Below, in pieces: positions 22,052 to 33,340 of a DNA stretch of 64,000 nucleotides. The notes below the pieces were generated by a model. That model was not told the origin of the DNA and searched no databases. It worked only from the letters and a program-made list of their open reading frames with translations. Source of the stretch: Allomyces macrogynus ATCC 38327 (taxonomy: Eukaryota; Blastocladiomycota; Blastocladiomycetes; Blastocladiales; Blastocladiaceae); contig GG745335.1 in assembly GCA_000151295.1 (NCBI GenBank), positions 464,973 through 528,972 on the forward strand, given 5' to 3'. Numbering within the stretch: the stretch's first letter is position 1; every line of letters begins with the position of its first letter. The translations under genes and the position numbers were made by a program.

Positions 22052-23770
22052 ATGCCGCCATTCACGACCAACCCAGCCGCGCGCCGCCCGCAGCACCTGT
22101 TCCGCGCATCACGGCTCGGCCTCTTTGCGCTCTTCTCGGTCGCGCTCACGTCGCTCGTGTGCCTGAGCGCCTGGCACCAGAACAAGCATTTCTACTCGGC
22201 CGGCATCTACCTGAGCCGATCAGGCGCAAGTCTACTCGCGCTCATCAATTTCGGCGCGCTCGCCACGCTCGGACTCGGCAAAGTCGTGCAGCGCTTCATT
22301 TTCGGACCCTTGCGCCATGTCGAAGTGGAGCATCTCTACGAGCGATCGTGGGTCGCCGTTACGGAACTGTTGCTGGCCATGACCGTGTTCCGCGACGAGT
22401 TTGATGCGCGCTTCACGTTTTTCTTCTTGGTGCTGCTGTTCCTCAAGGCGTTTCACTGGATCACGGCCGACCGCGTCGATTTCGTACGTCTGTTCGCTTT
22501 GGTCTTTGCGATTGTGTGTTCATTTTTGCTGACGCGCAATCCGTCCGCTATCACTGCAGATGGAGCACACGCCCACGGCCCCGTTCCTCTCGCACCTGCG
22601 GCTGCAATCCTTCATGGCCGCGTTACTCGCCGTTGACCTCTACCTCGTCTTTGTCTGCATGGCCAGCTACTGGCAGCACGGCCCATCCATGATGATCCTG
22701 TTCGGATTCGAGTACACGATCCTCGCCTCGACCATGGTCGTGACGGCCCTCAAGTACATTCTCCACGCAGTCGACGCGCGGTGGTACGACCACCAGTGGG
22801 AGGCCAAGTCCGTGTGGGTCTTTTACCTCGACCTGGTCCACGACTTCTTCAAGCTCGTTAACTACCTGACGTTCCTCGGCGTCGTCCTAACCACCTACGG
22901 CCTGCCGCTGCACATTTTGCGCGACCTCTACCTGACGCTGCGCTCGTTCCTGCTGAAAGTGCGCGACTTGGTCCGGTACCGCCGCGCGACTCGCAACATG
23001 GACGCGCGGTATCCCTCAGCGACCGCCGACGACTTGGCAAGATTGTCGGACCGGACCTGCATTATTTGCCGCGAGGACATGTACGCTCCCGGCGAGCCGA
23101 GGCCCGACGAGGACGGCGAGCTACCGCTGGTGCCGCCTGTTCCGGCCGCCGCCGCAAATGGGGTGGGCGCGGGCACGCCGCCAGCACCGTTCACGGCCAC
23201 GGCCACGCACGGGACACGCAGGTCGCAGGTGCCCAAGAAATTGCCGTGCGGGCACGTGTTTCATTTCGGGTGCTTGCGGTCGTGGCTCGAACGGCAGCAG
23301 AGCTGCCCGACGTGCCGCAGATCGGTGCTCGAGACCGACAATCCCGTGGGGACGGCGCCGGTAGCTGCTGCTGTTGCACCCGCACCACCAGCGGCTCCAG
23401 TGAGGGCGCCACCGGTCGCTCCACCTGCGCCTGCACCGGCAGCACCGCCGGCAGCACCAGCGCCCGTACCAGCAGCAGCACCGACGGCTGCAGGCGCACC
23501 TGCTCCACCGCACGCCGCCGTGGATCCGCCGGAGTACCTGACCGACGACGACCGGCCGCTCCTGCCGCGGCCAACTCTGACGCAATCCGGCCCTTCCTCA
23601 TCCTCCGCATCCACCTCTCGCCGGCCCAGTATCCCCCACCGCCCTCGCGCCGCCATCATCAACGACCTCGCCGACCTCCTCCCCGAAGTCTCGGCAACCC
23701 CGGTCCCGCCCGAACTCGAAACCATCATTGGCGCTGTTCTCTCACATATTCCGCCGCCGCCGCCCCTCCC

Positions 23771-23826
<56 letters not shown>

Positions 23827-24209
23827 CGGTCCCGACGATCGCCGCGCCGAGCGAATTGTCGGACGAGCATTTGGCGGCATTGGCCGCGCAGGTGCGCGAT
23901 CGCGTGACGCTCGAGCGGCAGGTCGAGGCGCTCGCGTTTGTCCAAGGGCGGATTGTGGATGCGGTGAATGCTTTGAATCGGGTGTTGACGGTGCTGCCGC
24001 CCGTGGCGCCGAGTGAGGTGCGCGTGGGGGAGGTAGGAGGGAAGGTGGACGGGCCGGTTGTGGGGAAGCAGGGAGAGGTCGCTGTTGCCAGGCCGAGTTC
24101 GGCGGGAGCGGAGGGTGGATCGAGTTCGAGTTCGGCGGAGGCAGCAGGTGGACCGAGTATGGCGGAGGCTCTGGCAGAGACGCGCGAGGACGGTGCCGAG
24201 GTGTTGTAG
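22052..24209 (+). CDS. HRD1: Hrd1/synoviolin, ERAD E3 ubiquitin ligase
   Basis: ER-membrane RING ligase and retrotranslocation channel that ubiquitinates misfolded proteins. Exons 22052-22483 and 22560-24209 give 693 residues; the intron splits the conserved DRVDF/MEHTP. About six transmembrane helices fill residues 1-270. The RING-H2 finger runs from CIICRED (Cys311) to CPTC (Cys393, Cys396), with LPCGHVFHFGCLRSWLERQQ matching Hrd1 closely. A ~45-residue Pro/Ala/Gly-rich insertion lies inside the finger, between the second and third metal ligands. The C-terminal half is disordered, Pro/Ala-rich, with a run of 18 Gln (residues 549-566, 17 CAG and one CAA). Divergent from an unknown membrane protein and convergent with PHB2, 227 bp away. 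Confidence 0.94.
23772..23825 (+). repeat. CAG trinucleotide run coding for 18 Gln
   Basis: Seventeen CAG codons and one CAA in frame within HRD1. The near-pure repeat is likely to be length-variable between strains. Confidence 0.95.
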
Positions 24210-24436
24210 ATTATCTTGGACAACAGACGTATATCCCCCATCCCTCACGTTGCGTGTTCGGTTTTGATTCATGGTGGAGAAGGGAGAAAAGAGCGTGTGT
24301 AAAAGAAAAATTTCTTATCAAAACAAGATACACAACCGAGCTCGATCACCCCCTCCGCAATGGGCATTTCCTCCAAGCTCGTCCTACGCCGTCATCATCC
24401 TTATCCTCAATTCTCATCCGCACCCCCACGCACACT

Positions 24437-25531
24437 TTACTTCTTCTTGCCCGTCGCCGCCTCCTCGGCCGGCAAGTTGCTGAGGTTGAGCAGCAGCGTG
24501 TTCGCGTCCAACATGACGCGGTTCGACGACGCGGCCACGACCCCGGCAATCTCCTGCGCCATTTCAATCTGGCGCAGCGCCAAGAACCCGGGCTTCCCCT
24601 TGATCGCCTCGCCAATCATCTGCGCCGACTTGGCTTCACCTTCGGCCTTGATAATAATCGACTGCTTTTCTTGGTGCGCGCGCTCGACGACAAACGCGGC
24701 GCGCTGCGCCTCCTGCTGGGCAATCTGCTTGGCCTCGACCGCCGACGTGAATTCCGGCGAAAAGGCCACGTGCGTGATCGACACGTCGTCGAGCACAATG
24801 TTGAACTTGAGCGCGCGCTTGAGCAGGTTGTCGCGGATCAGGCGAGAGACTTTTTCGCGCTGCGTGATGAGCTGCGACGCGTTGAATTGCGCGACGACGG
24901 ATTTGAGCACTTCGTTGACGATCGACGGGAGCACGCGCTCGTCAAAGTCGGTGCCAAGTTCGCGGTACATGGTTTGCAGCTTGTCGGCCTGCGGGCGCGA
25001 CAGGACGCGGATCGTGATGTTGACCATTTGCAAGTCTATTGGATTCAAGGACGTGAGCGCGTAGCGAGCGGAGATACGGAGAGTCGGATGGAGAGAAGGG
25101 AGGGAGAGACGCGGTCGTACCCTTGGTGCCCGTCAGCGAGGCCACGTTGCGCGGCTTGGCGCGCACGTCGTAGATGATGGCACGCTCGACCCACGGGATC
25201 AAGAAGTGTGTGCCTTCGGCGTAGACCGTGTCCATGACACCGAACAGACGCGAGTACTTGAGTGCGCGGTGACCGCCGTCGACTATCCCACACATCCACG
25301 TTGTCAGTGCGCGATCCCGAATGGCCGTGATCAGCAAACGGACGCGGCCGTACCGTTGAACAACGACGCGTTGATGGCCATGGCGGCACCACCGAGCGCG
25401 AGGACCGCGGCCGTGCCCATGATCGCCGACTTGGGCGTGGGGCCCGCACCACCGCCCGCGTTCGACCCGGCCGACTTGGCCTGCTTGAGGGCGCCGCGCA
25501 TCGCGGTCTCGAAGGCTTTGCGGCCCGACAT
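24437..25531 (-). CDS. PHB2: Prohibitin 2, inner mitochondrial membrane
   Basis: Forms ring complexes with prohibitin 1 that scaffold the inner membrane and regulate m-AAA proteolysis. Exons 25531-25354, 25282-25121 and 25035-24437 give 312 residues. A hydrophobic anchor ([16 protein letters not shown]) lies near residue 40. The SPFH domain follows, with [37 protein letters not shown], and [19 protein letters not shown] across intron 2. The coiled-coil region includes [14 protein letters not shown]. The PHB2-type [16 protein letters not shown] and [11 protein letters not shown] and the longer N-terminus separate it from PHB1. All junctions are in phase. It is divergent from DBP4, with a 19-bp tandem repeat between them. 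Confidence 0.95.
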
Positions 25532-26119
25532 GGTGGGTGGAGAAAGCTAGTGGGGTCATGACGATAATGACGCGCGCGTCAGTGTCGTGGGCTCGCGTGG
25601 GATTCGTTGGTGGTTGATGGGTTCGTTGGTTGTTGATGGGTCCGTTGGTTGTTGATGGGTCCGTTGGTTGTTGATGGGTCCGTTAGAATGGCCGGCCGGT
25701 CGCGCCAATCTGCTGGGGCCGGTGGAGGGCCGTGGCCAGCGATCGAGCGCGCGCGGCGGTCCATGGGCTGGGCGATATGTACATTGCAGCGGGTTGGAAG
25801 CGGTGCCGGGTTGCTCGTCGTCGTGAGCAGAGGCGCAGCTGGTCGTCCGTGATCGACAGGATGTGGAGATTGCAGCGTCAGTCGGTCGCGACTCGCGATC
25901 AACTTGGCCAGCTCGAAGCGTCACGTGCGTGTTATTCAGACACCCCGTAGCAACCGCTTTGGTCAGCTTAGCAACCGCCCCGCCCACCACCGCGTGACCA
26001 TGTCGACGCGCGTGGAACCAGCAACCACACCTCCATCGACACCACCACCACCATCGCGCGCCATCCATCGCGCCCCTGCTCATCCGCGACACACGACGCA
26101 ATCGAGCCGAACCGACACC
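25532..26119. promoter_or_regulatory. Divergent promoter region, PHB2/DBP4
   Basis: 588 bp between two starts. Near the PHB2 side it holds four copies of a 19-mer (entered separately). The rest has no recognisable element. If DBP4 starts at the upstream ATG (26000), the region is 120 bp shorter. Confidence 0.5.
25603..25678. repeat. 19-bp tandem repeat, four copies
   Basis: Units of tccgttggttgttgatggg; the first two copies differ at one or two positions, and a partial fifth follows. It lies 72-147 bp upstream of the PHB2 start codon, so within its promoter or 5' leader. Confidence 0.92.
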
Positions 26120-29026
26120 ATGCCGCCAGAACCACCAAAGGGATCGACCAAGAAGCCGCCGACCGGCAAGCACCGCGGCCGTAGCCGCAACAAGCCCAAG
26201 CCCGCGCCCGTCAATGCGCGCAAGAAGCGGCGCGATGCCGAGGCCGCGGAACTGCTCGACCTCGCTGAGCGCACCAAGGATCCCGTATGTGTCGCGTCTC
26301 TCGACTCTCGCGCGGGCGCGTGTCACGGACCCGCACGCGCTGGCATCGCATCGCCTCCCATCGCGTCGCGATGCATCCGATACGACGGGGAGAACAGGCA
26401 CTGACCGTGCTCCCAATCGATGCCGTCACTTAGACGTTGCTCAAGGGCGACCATATCGTCGAGTTCACGGACCTGCCGATTTCGCGCAAGACGCTCGACG
26501 GGCTCGCCGCCGCCAACTTTGTGCAAATGACCGAGATCCAGCGCGAGTCGCTGCCCAAGGCCTTGTGCGGCCGTGACGTGCTGGGGGCTGCCAAGACGGG
26601 ATCGGGCAAGACACTCGCGTTCATCATTCCTGTACCGCTCGAAGTTTCTTGGCATTCCCCCGCACCGACCAATGACTCACGCACTCGCCCCTCCCCACAT
26701 CCAGATCCTCGAGCGCCTCTACCAGATGAAGTGGTCGGCCGACGACGGACTCGGCGCACTGGTCCTGTCGCCGACGCGCGAGCTGGCGCTGCAAATCTTC
26801 CAGGTTTTGCGCAAGGTCGGCGCGCAGCACGCGTTCTCGGCGGGCTTGATCATTGGTGGGAAAGACGTGAAGACGGAAATGGACCGGCTGAACCGCATGA
26901 ACATTTTGATTGCGACGCCCGGCCGGTTGTTGCAGCACATGGACGAGACGCCCGGGTTCGATGCCGACCATTTGCAGTTGCTCGGTACGTTTGGCTCGAT
27001 TCGAAGATTGATACAGGGTGGAGAAGGTTGCTAACGACGCGCGATACGGATATGTGTAGTACTCGACGAGGCCGACCGCATTCTCGACATGGGGTTCGAG
27101 AAATCGGTCAACGCCATTATCGACTTTTTGCCCAAGCACCGTCAAACGCTGCTTTTTTCGGCGACGCAGACCAAGTCGGTGCGCGACCTCGCGCGCCTGT
27201 CACTCTCGCAGGCCGAATACGTGGCCGTGCACGACGCGGCGACCTCGTCAACCCCCACGCAGCTCACGCAAGCCTACGTCGTGACCCCCTTGCCCGACAA
27301 GCTCGATCTCCTGTGGTCGTTTATCCGCGCGCACCTCGGCCAGAAATCGCTCGTCTTCCTGTCGTCCTGCAAGCAAGTGCGTTTCGTCTACGAGGCCTTC
27401 CGCAAGATGCAGCCGGGCATTCCGCTCATGCACATGCACGGCAAGCAAAAGCAAGCCGCGCGACTCGCCGTCTACGAGGCGTTTTCCAAGACCACTGCCT
27501 GTGTCTTATTCGCGACCGACATTGCCGCGCGCGGGCTCGATTTCCCGGCGGTCCACTGGGTCGTGCAAGTGGACGCGCCCGAGGACGCACCGACCTACAT
27601 TCACCGTGTCGGCCGGACCGCGCGGTACCAGGACGGCGGGAACGCGCTCATGTTCCTGCTGCCGTCCGAGGAACAGGGGATGCTCGCGGTGCTCAAGGAT
27701 AAGGTCCCAAGTTTACGCCGGATCAAGATTAACCCGTCCAAGACGGTGGATGTGAGCACGCAGCTCGAGGCGCTGTGCTCGCAGTTTACGGATTTGAAGT
27801 ACCTCGCGCAAAAGGCGTTTGCGACCTACGTCAAGAGCATTTACTTGCAGTCGAACAAGACCGTGTTTGACGTGCATGCGCTGCCGCTGCAGGAGTACGC
27901 GGCAGCGCTCGGGTTGCCGGGGATGCCCAAGGTCAAGTTCTTGAAGAAGAAGAAGGGTAATGCGGCGGTGAGCGCGGCGGCGGCAAGTGCCGATGAGGAT
28001 GAGGCGGCGGCGGGCAAGGATGCGGTGACGGGCCGCAAGACGCGCGTCGACCGCATGCTCAAGCGCAAGAACATGGACATTTTGTCAGAGCACTACAACA
28101 AGATGATTGACCGGTCCGAGGACGACGACCAGGTGGCGGCGGTGGCGGCAGTGGGCAAGCCGCAAAAGGAGCCCAAGCCCAAGGCGCACGCCAAGGATGT
28201 GAGCGACGACGAGTCCGACTCGGACCAGGACGTGCACGCGGCGCGGGCAAGTGACGATTCGGACGACGAAGTGCGCAAGCCCGGTCTCACCGGGTCGCGG
28301 CGACTCGCGGCCGACTCGGACGACTCGGATGCCGAGTCTGACACCGACCGCGCACAACCTACCGCGGCGGCACTCACAGGCTTTGGCGCGGACGAGTCCG
28401 ACTCGGACGACGGCCTGCTGACCATCAAGCGGCGCAACCACGAGCTCGAACAGGAGATCGATGCGCTCAAGCTGGTCCCGCAGTCGGCGCCGAGTCACCG
28501 TCGCGTCCTGCGCGAGCGCGAAAAGGCACGCAAGAAGTTGCCCGCGCGCGACCGGCTCGTGTTTGACGACGAGGGCAATCCCGTGCGCGTCTACTCGCTC
28601 GAGGACGAGCAGCAGTTCCGCGCGTCGGTCGATGTGGACCAGGCCAAGTCCGAGTACTTGGCGGAACAGCGCGCGGAGATGGCCGAGGTGGATGTCGAGG
28701 ATAAGCAGCGGCAGCGCGAACGGTTGCGTGAGAAGAAGCGCGAAAAGAAGCGCAAACAGCGCGCGCGCGAGGGGATGGATGCGGATGACGAGGCAGGTGA
28801 CGACGAGGTCGTGGTGACGCTTGGCGTGTCCGGCGGCGGTGGGGGGTACGCGTACAGCGATGCAGACGATGACGAGGATGATGACCGTGCCGCTCCGCGC
28901 GCTAAGCGCCGGCGAACCGAGGCCGCATCTGCCATGGACGTGGATGGCGGCGACGATACGGATGCGCCGCGCAGTTTGGCCATGGACGAGGAGTTGGCGC
29001 TCAAGCTGTTGCAGGGCATGGCATAG
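26120..29026 (+). CDS. DBP4: DEAD-box RNA helicase Dbp4/DDX10
   Basis: Nucleolar ATP-dependent helicase for 18S rRNA processing and snoRNA release. Exons 26120-26284, 26434-26631, 26705-26984 and 27060-29026 give 869 residues. Motifs in order: Q motif ([10 protein letters not shown]), [10 protein letters not shown], Ia SPTRELALQ, Ib TPGR, II DEAD (VLDEAD restored across intron 3), [25 protein letters not shown]. After the helicase core, the DUF4217-type region contains [15 protein letters not shown] and [19 protein letters not shown], as in Dbp4. A long tail of Asp/Ser-rich and Lys-rich stretches follows. The start chosen gives the Lys-rich N-terminus usual for Dbp4 ([10 protein letters not shown]); an ATG at 26000 in the same frame would add 40 Pro/Thr-rich residues. 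Confidence 0.93.
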
Positions 29027-29632
29027 CCAGCTGGTGGTTGCAAGTCAAGTTGGTGTGCAGTTTGTTTTTGTTCATTTCGGGTGGGCGTGGCACGTCGTCG
29101 TGGTCGCGCGCGAAATCGGTGCGCGGCCCGGCTGGCGAAATACACAATGAGTTTCTGTCTCAATGGTTGCCGAACCTCGTCTTGTTGCCGTTGGAGAGCG
29201 GATGCGACGCCGCAACTTGCCCGATCGGTGCTGCCAGGGGTGCTGGGGCGGCACGACCTGCTTAACGTCGCTCGCTCAGTCGGTCGCACCTTGTCTCACA
29301 ACCATTGATGCAGTCTGTGATTGCCAAGTGACACTCAGCCTGGTGGGGCAGGCGCGAGGGATGGAAGTGAGGATGCTGACAAGGGAGGGGCCAGATCCAA
29401 GCCGTGCGTGGAATCAGCATGCCACCACGTCAACATGCGGATGGTGCTCAAGCCGCGAGTCATGTGTTGCATGGCTGCGCCACAGCCCACGCGCCGGGCG
29501 GGCGGCCTCGGCGAGGAGGCGGACCATACCGACGACGGCCGACCGAAGCCACACACGCCCACGGCGACGACCTCGACCCGGCGCCGTCCTCGCCCAGATT
29601 GGCCGGCGCTACCGCACGACCCAGTCCAGCCG

Positions 29633-29680
<48 letters not shown>

Positions 29681-30514
29681 AACAACCAGTTCCTGCCCGG
29701 CGCAACCGCTCCACCACGCCGCCGACCCCCAACGCGACCGGCAGCAGCCCGCTGCCCCCACGACCAGCGAACACCACCGTACGGCCGCCCTTGACCCTCG
29801 GTCGATAACATCGCCGCGGCCGCTGCAGACGCAGCCGACGCCTCAAGAACCGACGGAACCAAAAAAGCAAGGTGCGCTGCCCAGTCACTGGACTGTCCGT
29901 GGCCCCATGCGAGCCGCGCCGCTGCAGGCGCTGCACGAGAGCTCGGCCAAGACTGACCCGACGCGCCCACGCCCTTGTTCATGCCCGCCTGCGCTGCCGG
30001 CGTAGCGAGACTGCAGACCGACGTGGCCCAAGGCCTCCGGCGCACCGCACGCTCGCCCACTCGCTCTCCGGCGCGCGTCCTCGGCTGCAACGTATCCGCG
30101 CCGACGCGCGCCCGCCAACCCGCTGACACGGCGAGAGCGGCCCGTGGCCCGCGCTGACTTGGTCATCCTCAGCTTGCACGCATGTACGTGCTCTGGTGCT
30201 TCTCCACCATCCGCGGCCGCGCGCCTGCCGCTCGGACCCGTCGCACCGGGCCGACCGACAGCCTCTGCGACGCGTGGGGCCAGTGACGGCCTTGTGGCAC
30301 CGTTGCTGCCGGCCTGCTCACGCGGCCGAGCCCTGAGCAGTGCCTGAGCACGTCGACTGGTCGCTCACCTTGATTCGCACCACGTTTCCCCGTCTTGCCC
30401 TCTCTCTCCCTTCCTCCACCCCAAACAGACCGACCAACGCGTTTTACGCCCACCACCCCATCGCACCCACACCCGCACCCTCAGCCACGCCCCGCACCGG
30501 CCTTCGACGACGCC
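29027..30514. other. Intergenic with (GAC)15 microsatellite
   Basis: 1.49 kb before the homeobox gene. A perfect run of fifteen GAC units lies at 29633-29677. The long open frames around it are repeat-driven and resemble no protein. Close to the homeobox start there is cagaccgaccaacgcg, sharing GACCAAC with other leaders. Probably promoter and 5' leader. Confidence 0.6.
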
Positions 30515-33340
30515 ATGACCAAGCGCGACATCGACGCCTCGCAGGCCGGCGGCGACCCCGGCGGGTTCGACTTCTCGACTGCCACCGCGCCGGCGCGCAA
30601 GCGGTCCAACACGGGCACACGGCCCGATGCGGCTGTCCTTGCCGCACCCATGCCGGGCGTGCACGTCCCGCCCGTCCCGCCGCTGCCCGTCGCATTCTCG
30701 CCGCACCAGCTGTTTACGTCGGTACCGCCAACGTCAACCTCGACGGGGCTCGTTTACCATGCGCGGCAGCTGCTGCATCGGCGCCGAGTTCGCCGCTCGT
30801 TGGGACGCCGCGCGCGCCGTTGCCAGTCCAGGCGCCCGCGCAGATGGTACTCCATCAGCAGCAGCCGATGCAGCAGCAGACCCAGCAGCAACCGCAACGG
30901 CAGCTACCAGCAGATGCCATGCGCAAGCCGTCGCCGCCGTCGTTCCGCCCGCTCGCGCCGGCCCCGACCCCGCCCACGCCCGCTGTCCCGCTCGAACTGG
31001 CGAGCCATGACGAGGCCGCCAAGTACGTAGCCTTCTTCTCTGCTCCTGAACGGGCAACCTTCGACGCTTGCGTACCTCGATGCTGACGACACCCTCCCTC
31101 CCTTTTCTCCATCAGCGATGACGCGGGCGACTCGGCCGCCCCGACGCCCACTGGCACGCCCTCGACGACGACCACGGGCAAGCGCCGTGCGCGCGCGACC
31201 CCCGACCAGCTCGCGATTCTCGAAGAGACCTTTTTGACGCACACGAGCCCAAACCAGCAATTGCGGCAAGAACTCGCGCAAAAGCTCGGCATGTCGGAAC
31301 GGTCGGTGCAAATCTGGTTCCAGAACAAGCGCGCCAAGGTGAAACTCAAGCAGCGCAAGTCGCTTCAGGCGCAGGAAGAGGCTCTGCGGTCGCAGCTCGC
31401 CATGATGCCGCCGGGCGCCATGTGGGGCCACCACCACCACCAGATGGGCGCGGGCGCCGGTCTCGTGGGTGCACCGAACGGCGCATCGCCCCATCATGCC
31501 GGGGATGGTCCTCGCGTCGCCGAATGGCGCGGGCGGGATGCATTCGCCCGCGCACTTGGCGTCGCCGCTGACCCCGTCGGGCGCGTTCCCGCCAGACATG
31601 TATCACCAGCAGCGGCTCCTCGCGGCGTCGGCCATGGTCTCGTCGACGTCGGCGCTCGGGTCGCTCGATATTCTCGGGACGTATCTGTTGCCGATTGATT
31701 CGTTGCTGATTGGTACTTGGCGCCGGATTGCTATCTTGTCGACCAAGTCGCTCTTTTGCGCGTACTCGCTCACGCACCGGCTGTTTACGTGGACGATTTC
31801 CGACGCCGGGCACACGTTCAAGATGGAAGTGCCGTTTGCGTCGGTCACGCGGCTCGTCCTGCACGCCGTCGTCCCGCCACCGGCCTACCCGCCCGGATCG
31901 CAACCTCCCACGCCCTCGGACGTGCCCGCGCCCGTGCAGGCCGTCGAGCTCGTCCTGCACTTGACGCAGCCGCCCACGTTCTGGATGCAGGTCGAGACGG
32001 CGTCGGGTAAAGTGTGGACGTGCTGCCGCGATTTCACGGCCAACCGGCAAGCCGAAACGCACCTCGTGCACCGTCTGCGCGGGAAAGCCGATCTGATGCG
32101 CAACCAAGTGTCGACGATTTTGCAGTCGGACCCGGGACTGCACGCGGTCGCGTTTGTCGATGGCGCGCTGACCGCGCCCGCGCATACGGGCGTCGAACTC
32201 GCCGCGTCCATGGTCATGGGGATCCCGCCCACGATGGCCGCCGCGCCGCCAGCACCGATGGCCACGGGCGTTGCGCCGCTCACGGCGGCATCGCCGCAAC
32301 CGATGTCGCCGCACATGCCAGTCGCGCCGCACATGCCAGTCGCGAACGGCACCGCCGCCAATGGGATGTACAACCCGTCCATGTCCTCGCCGACGCCGAC
32401 GCCTGGCCACTCGACCCCCGTGACCCCGACGCTCGGCATGGCGCAAATGACCCTGCAGGACGCGACCGCCACGCTCGATAATCCCGCCGCCGAACACCCG
32501 GCACTCCGCACCCTGCGCAACCGGCCACGCCGGTCCGTCTCGGCACCGACCATGCCGCAATTCCGGATGCTCGCACACCTCGGCCCGAGCCCGCTCGGCG
32601 GCCTGCCGGAAGTCGCGTCGGCCATGCTCCCGCCGGCACCGCCCGTCTCGGACCTGGCCATGGCGCTGGGGCCGGCGATCGTCGATCCGCGACCGACGGT
32701 GCGACTCATGGCGCCGCCGCCGGGGAATAACACGACGCAGCCGTCGTCGTCGCCAGTGCCCGCGCACGTGCGCACGTTCACGGCGCCGCACTTGCGCGGA
32801 GCTCAGAATGCAGCAAGTGCGAACGGAGAGTCGGGGAGCACGCCGACGTCGCCGAACGTCGCCCGCGGCGCGCCGGGGTCGGCACTTGCCGCGGCGTTCC
32901 CCGACCCCGTCGGCCGAGTCGACGCCGCCACAGCGCCAACGGCGCAGCAAACGCAGCAGCCGGTGCCGATGATGCTCGACGCGTTCTCGACGAGTTCCGC
33001 GACGACTTACTCGGCGCCGTACCACGCGTCGTCGTCGAAAGAAGATCTGTTGACGGAAGTGTTTGGCGCCGAGGCCGCGGCGAAATTGACGACGGGAATG
33101 CTCGACTTGCCGGATCCGAACGCGACGACGGTGATTGCGCCGGCCGCGGCGCCGGGTGGTGCGTACGGGCCAGTAGGGCAGGGGGGTGTGTATATGATGA
33201 ACGGCGCGCCGCCGACGGCGCCAGCAGGGATGGGGATGGGCGTGGGGATGGGCGTGGGGATGAGTATGCCGGCGCACGCGCGCCCATTGACGGCCGAGGA
33301 GATGCTCGCGACGTATGCCAATCTCGACATTCATGTCTGA
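30515..33340 (+). CDS. Homeodomain transcription factor (fungal Hoy1-like)
   Basis: DNA-binding regulator. A certain intron is 31023-31115 (GTACGT...CATCAG). The homeodomain lies at about 31180-31360, from GKRRARATPDQLAILEETF to SVQIWFQNKRAK; Gln at position 50 and Asn at 51 of helix 3 are normal. Downstream, LLIGTWRRIAILS through CAYSLTHRLFTW and VELVLHLTQPPTFWMQVE to a final helix resemble the conserved domain that follows the homeodomain in some fungal Hoy1-type proteins; I am moderately sure of that link. The rest is low-complexity Ala/Pro/Gln. Two frame changes have no good intron. Near 30758 one G seems missing from a G4 run; alternatively there is a 71- or 110-nt intron with a weak donor. 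Near 31490 one C seems extra in a C4 run. The corrected length is about 900 residues. Confidence 0.85.

Noticed and set aside
23261..24241. 326-codon antisense frame across HRD1
   Set aside because: It mirrors the GC-rich codons of HRD1 and its low-complexity tail; no independent coding signal.
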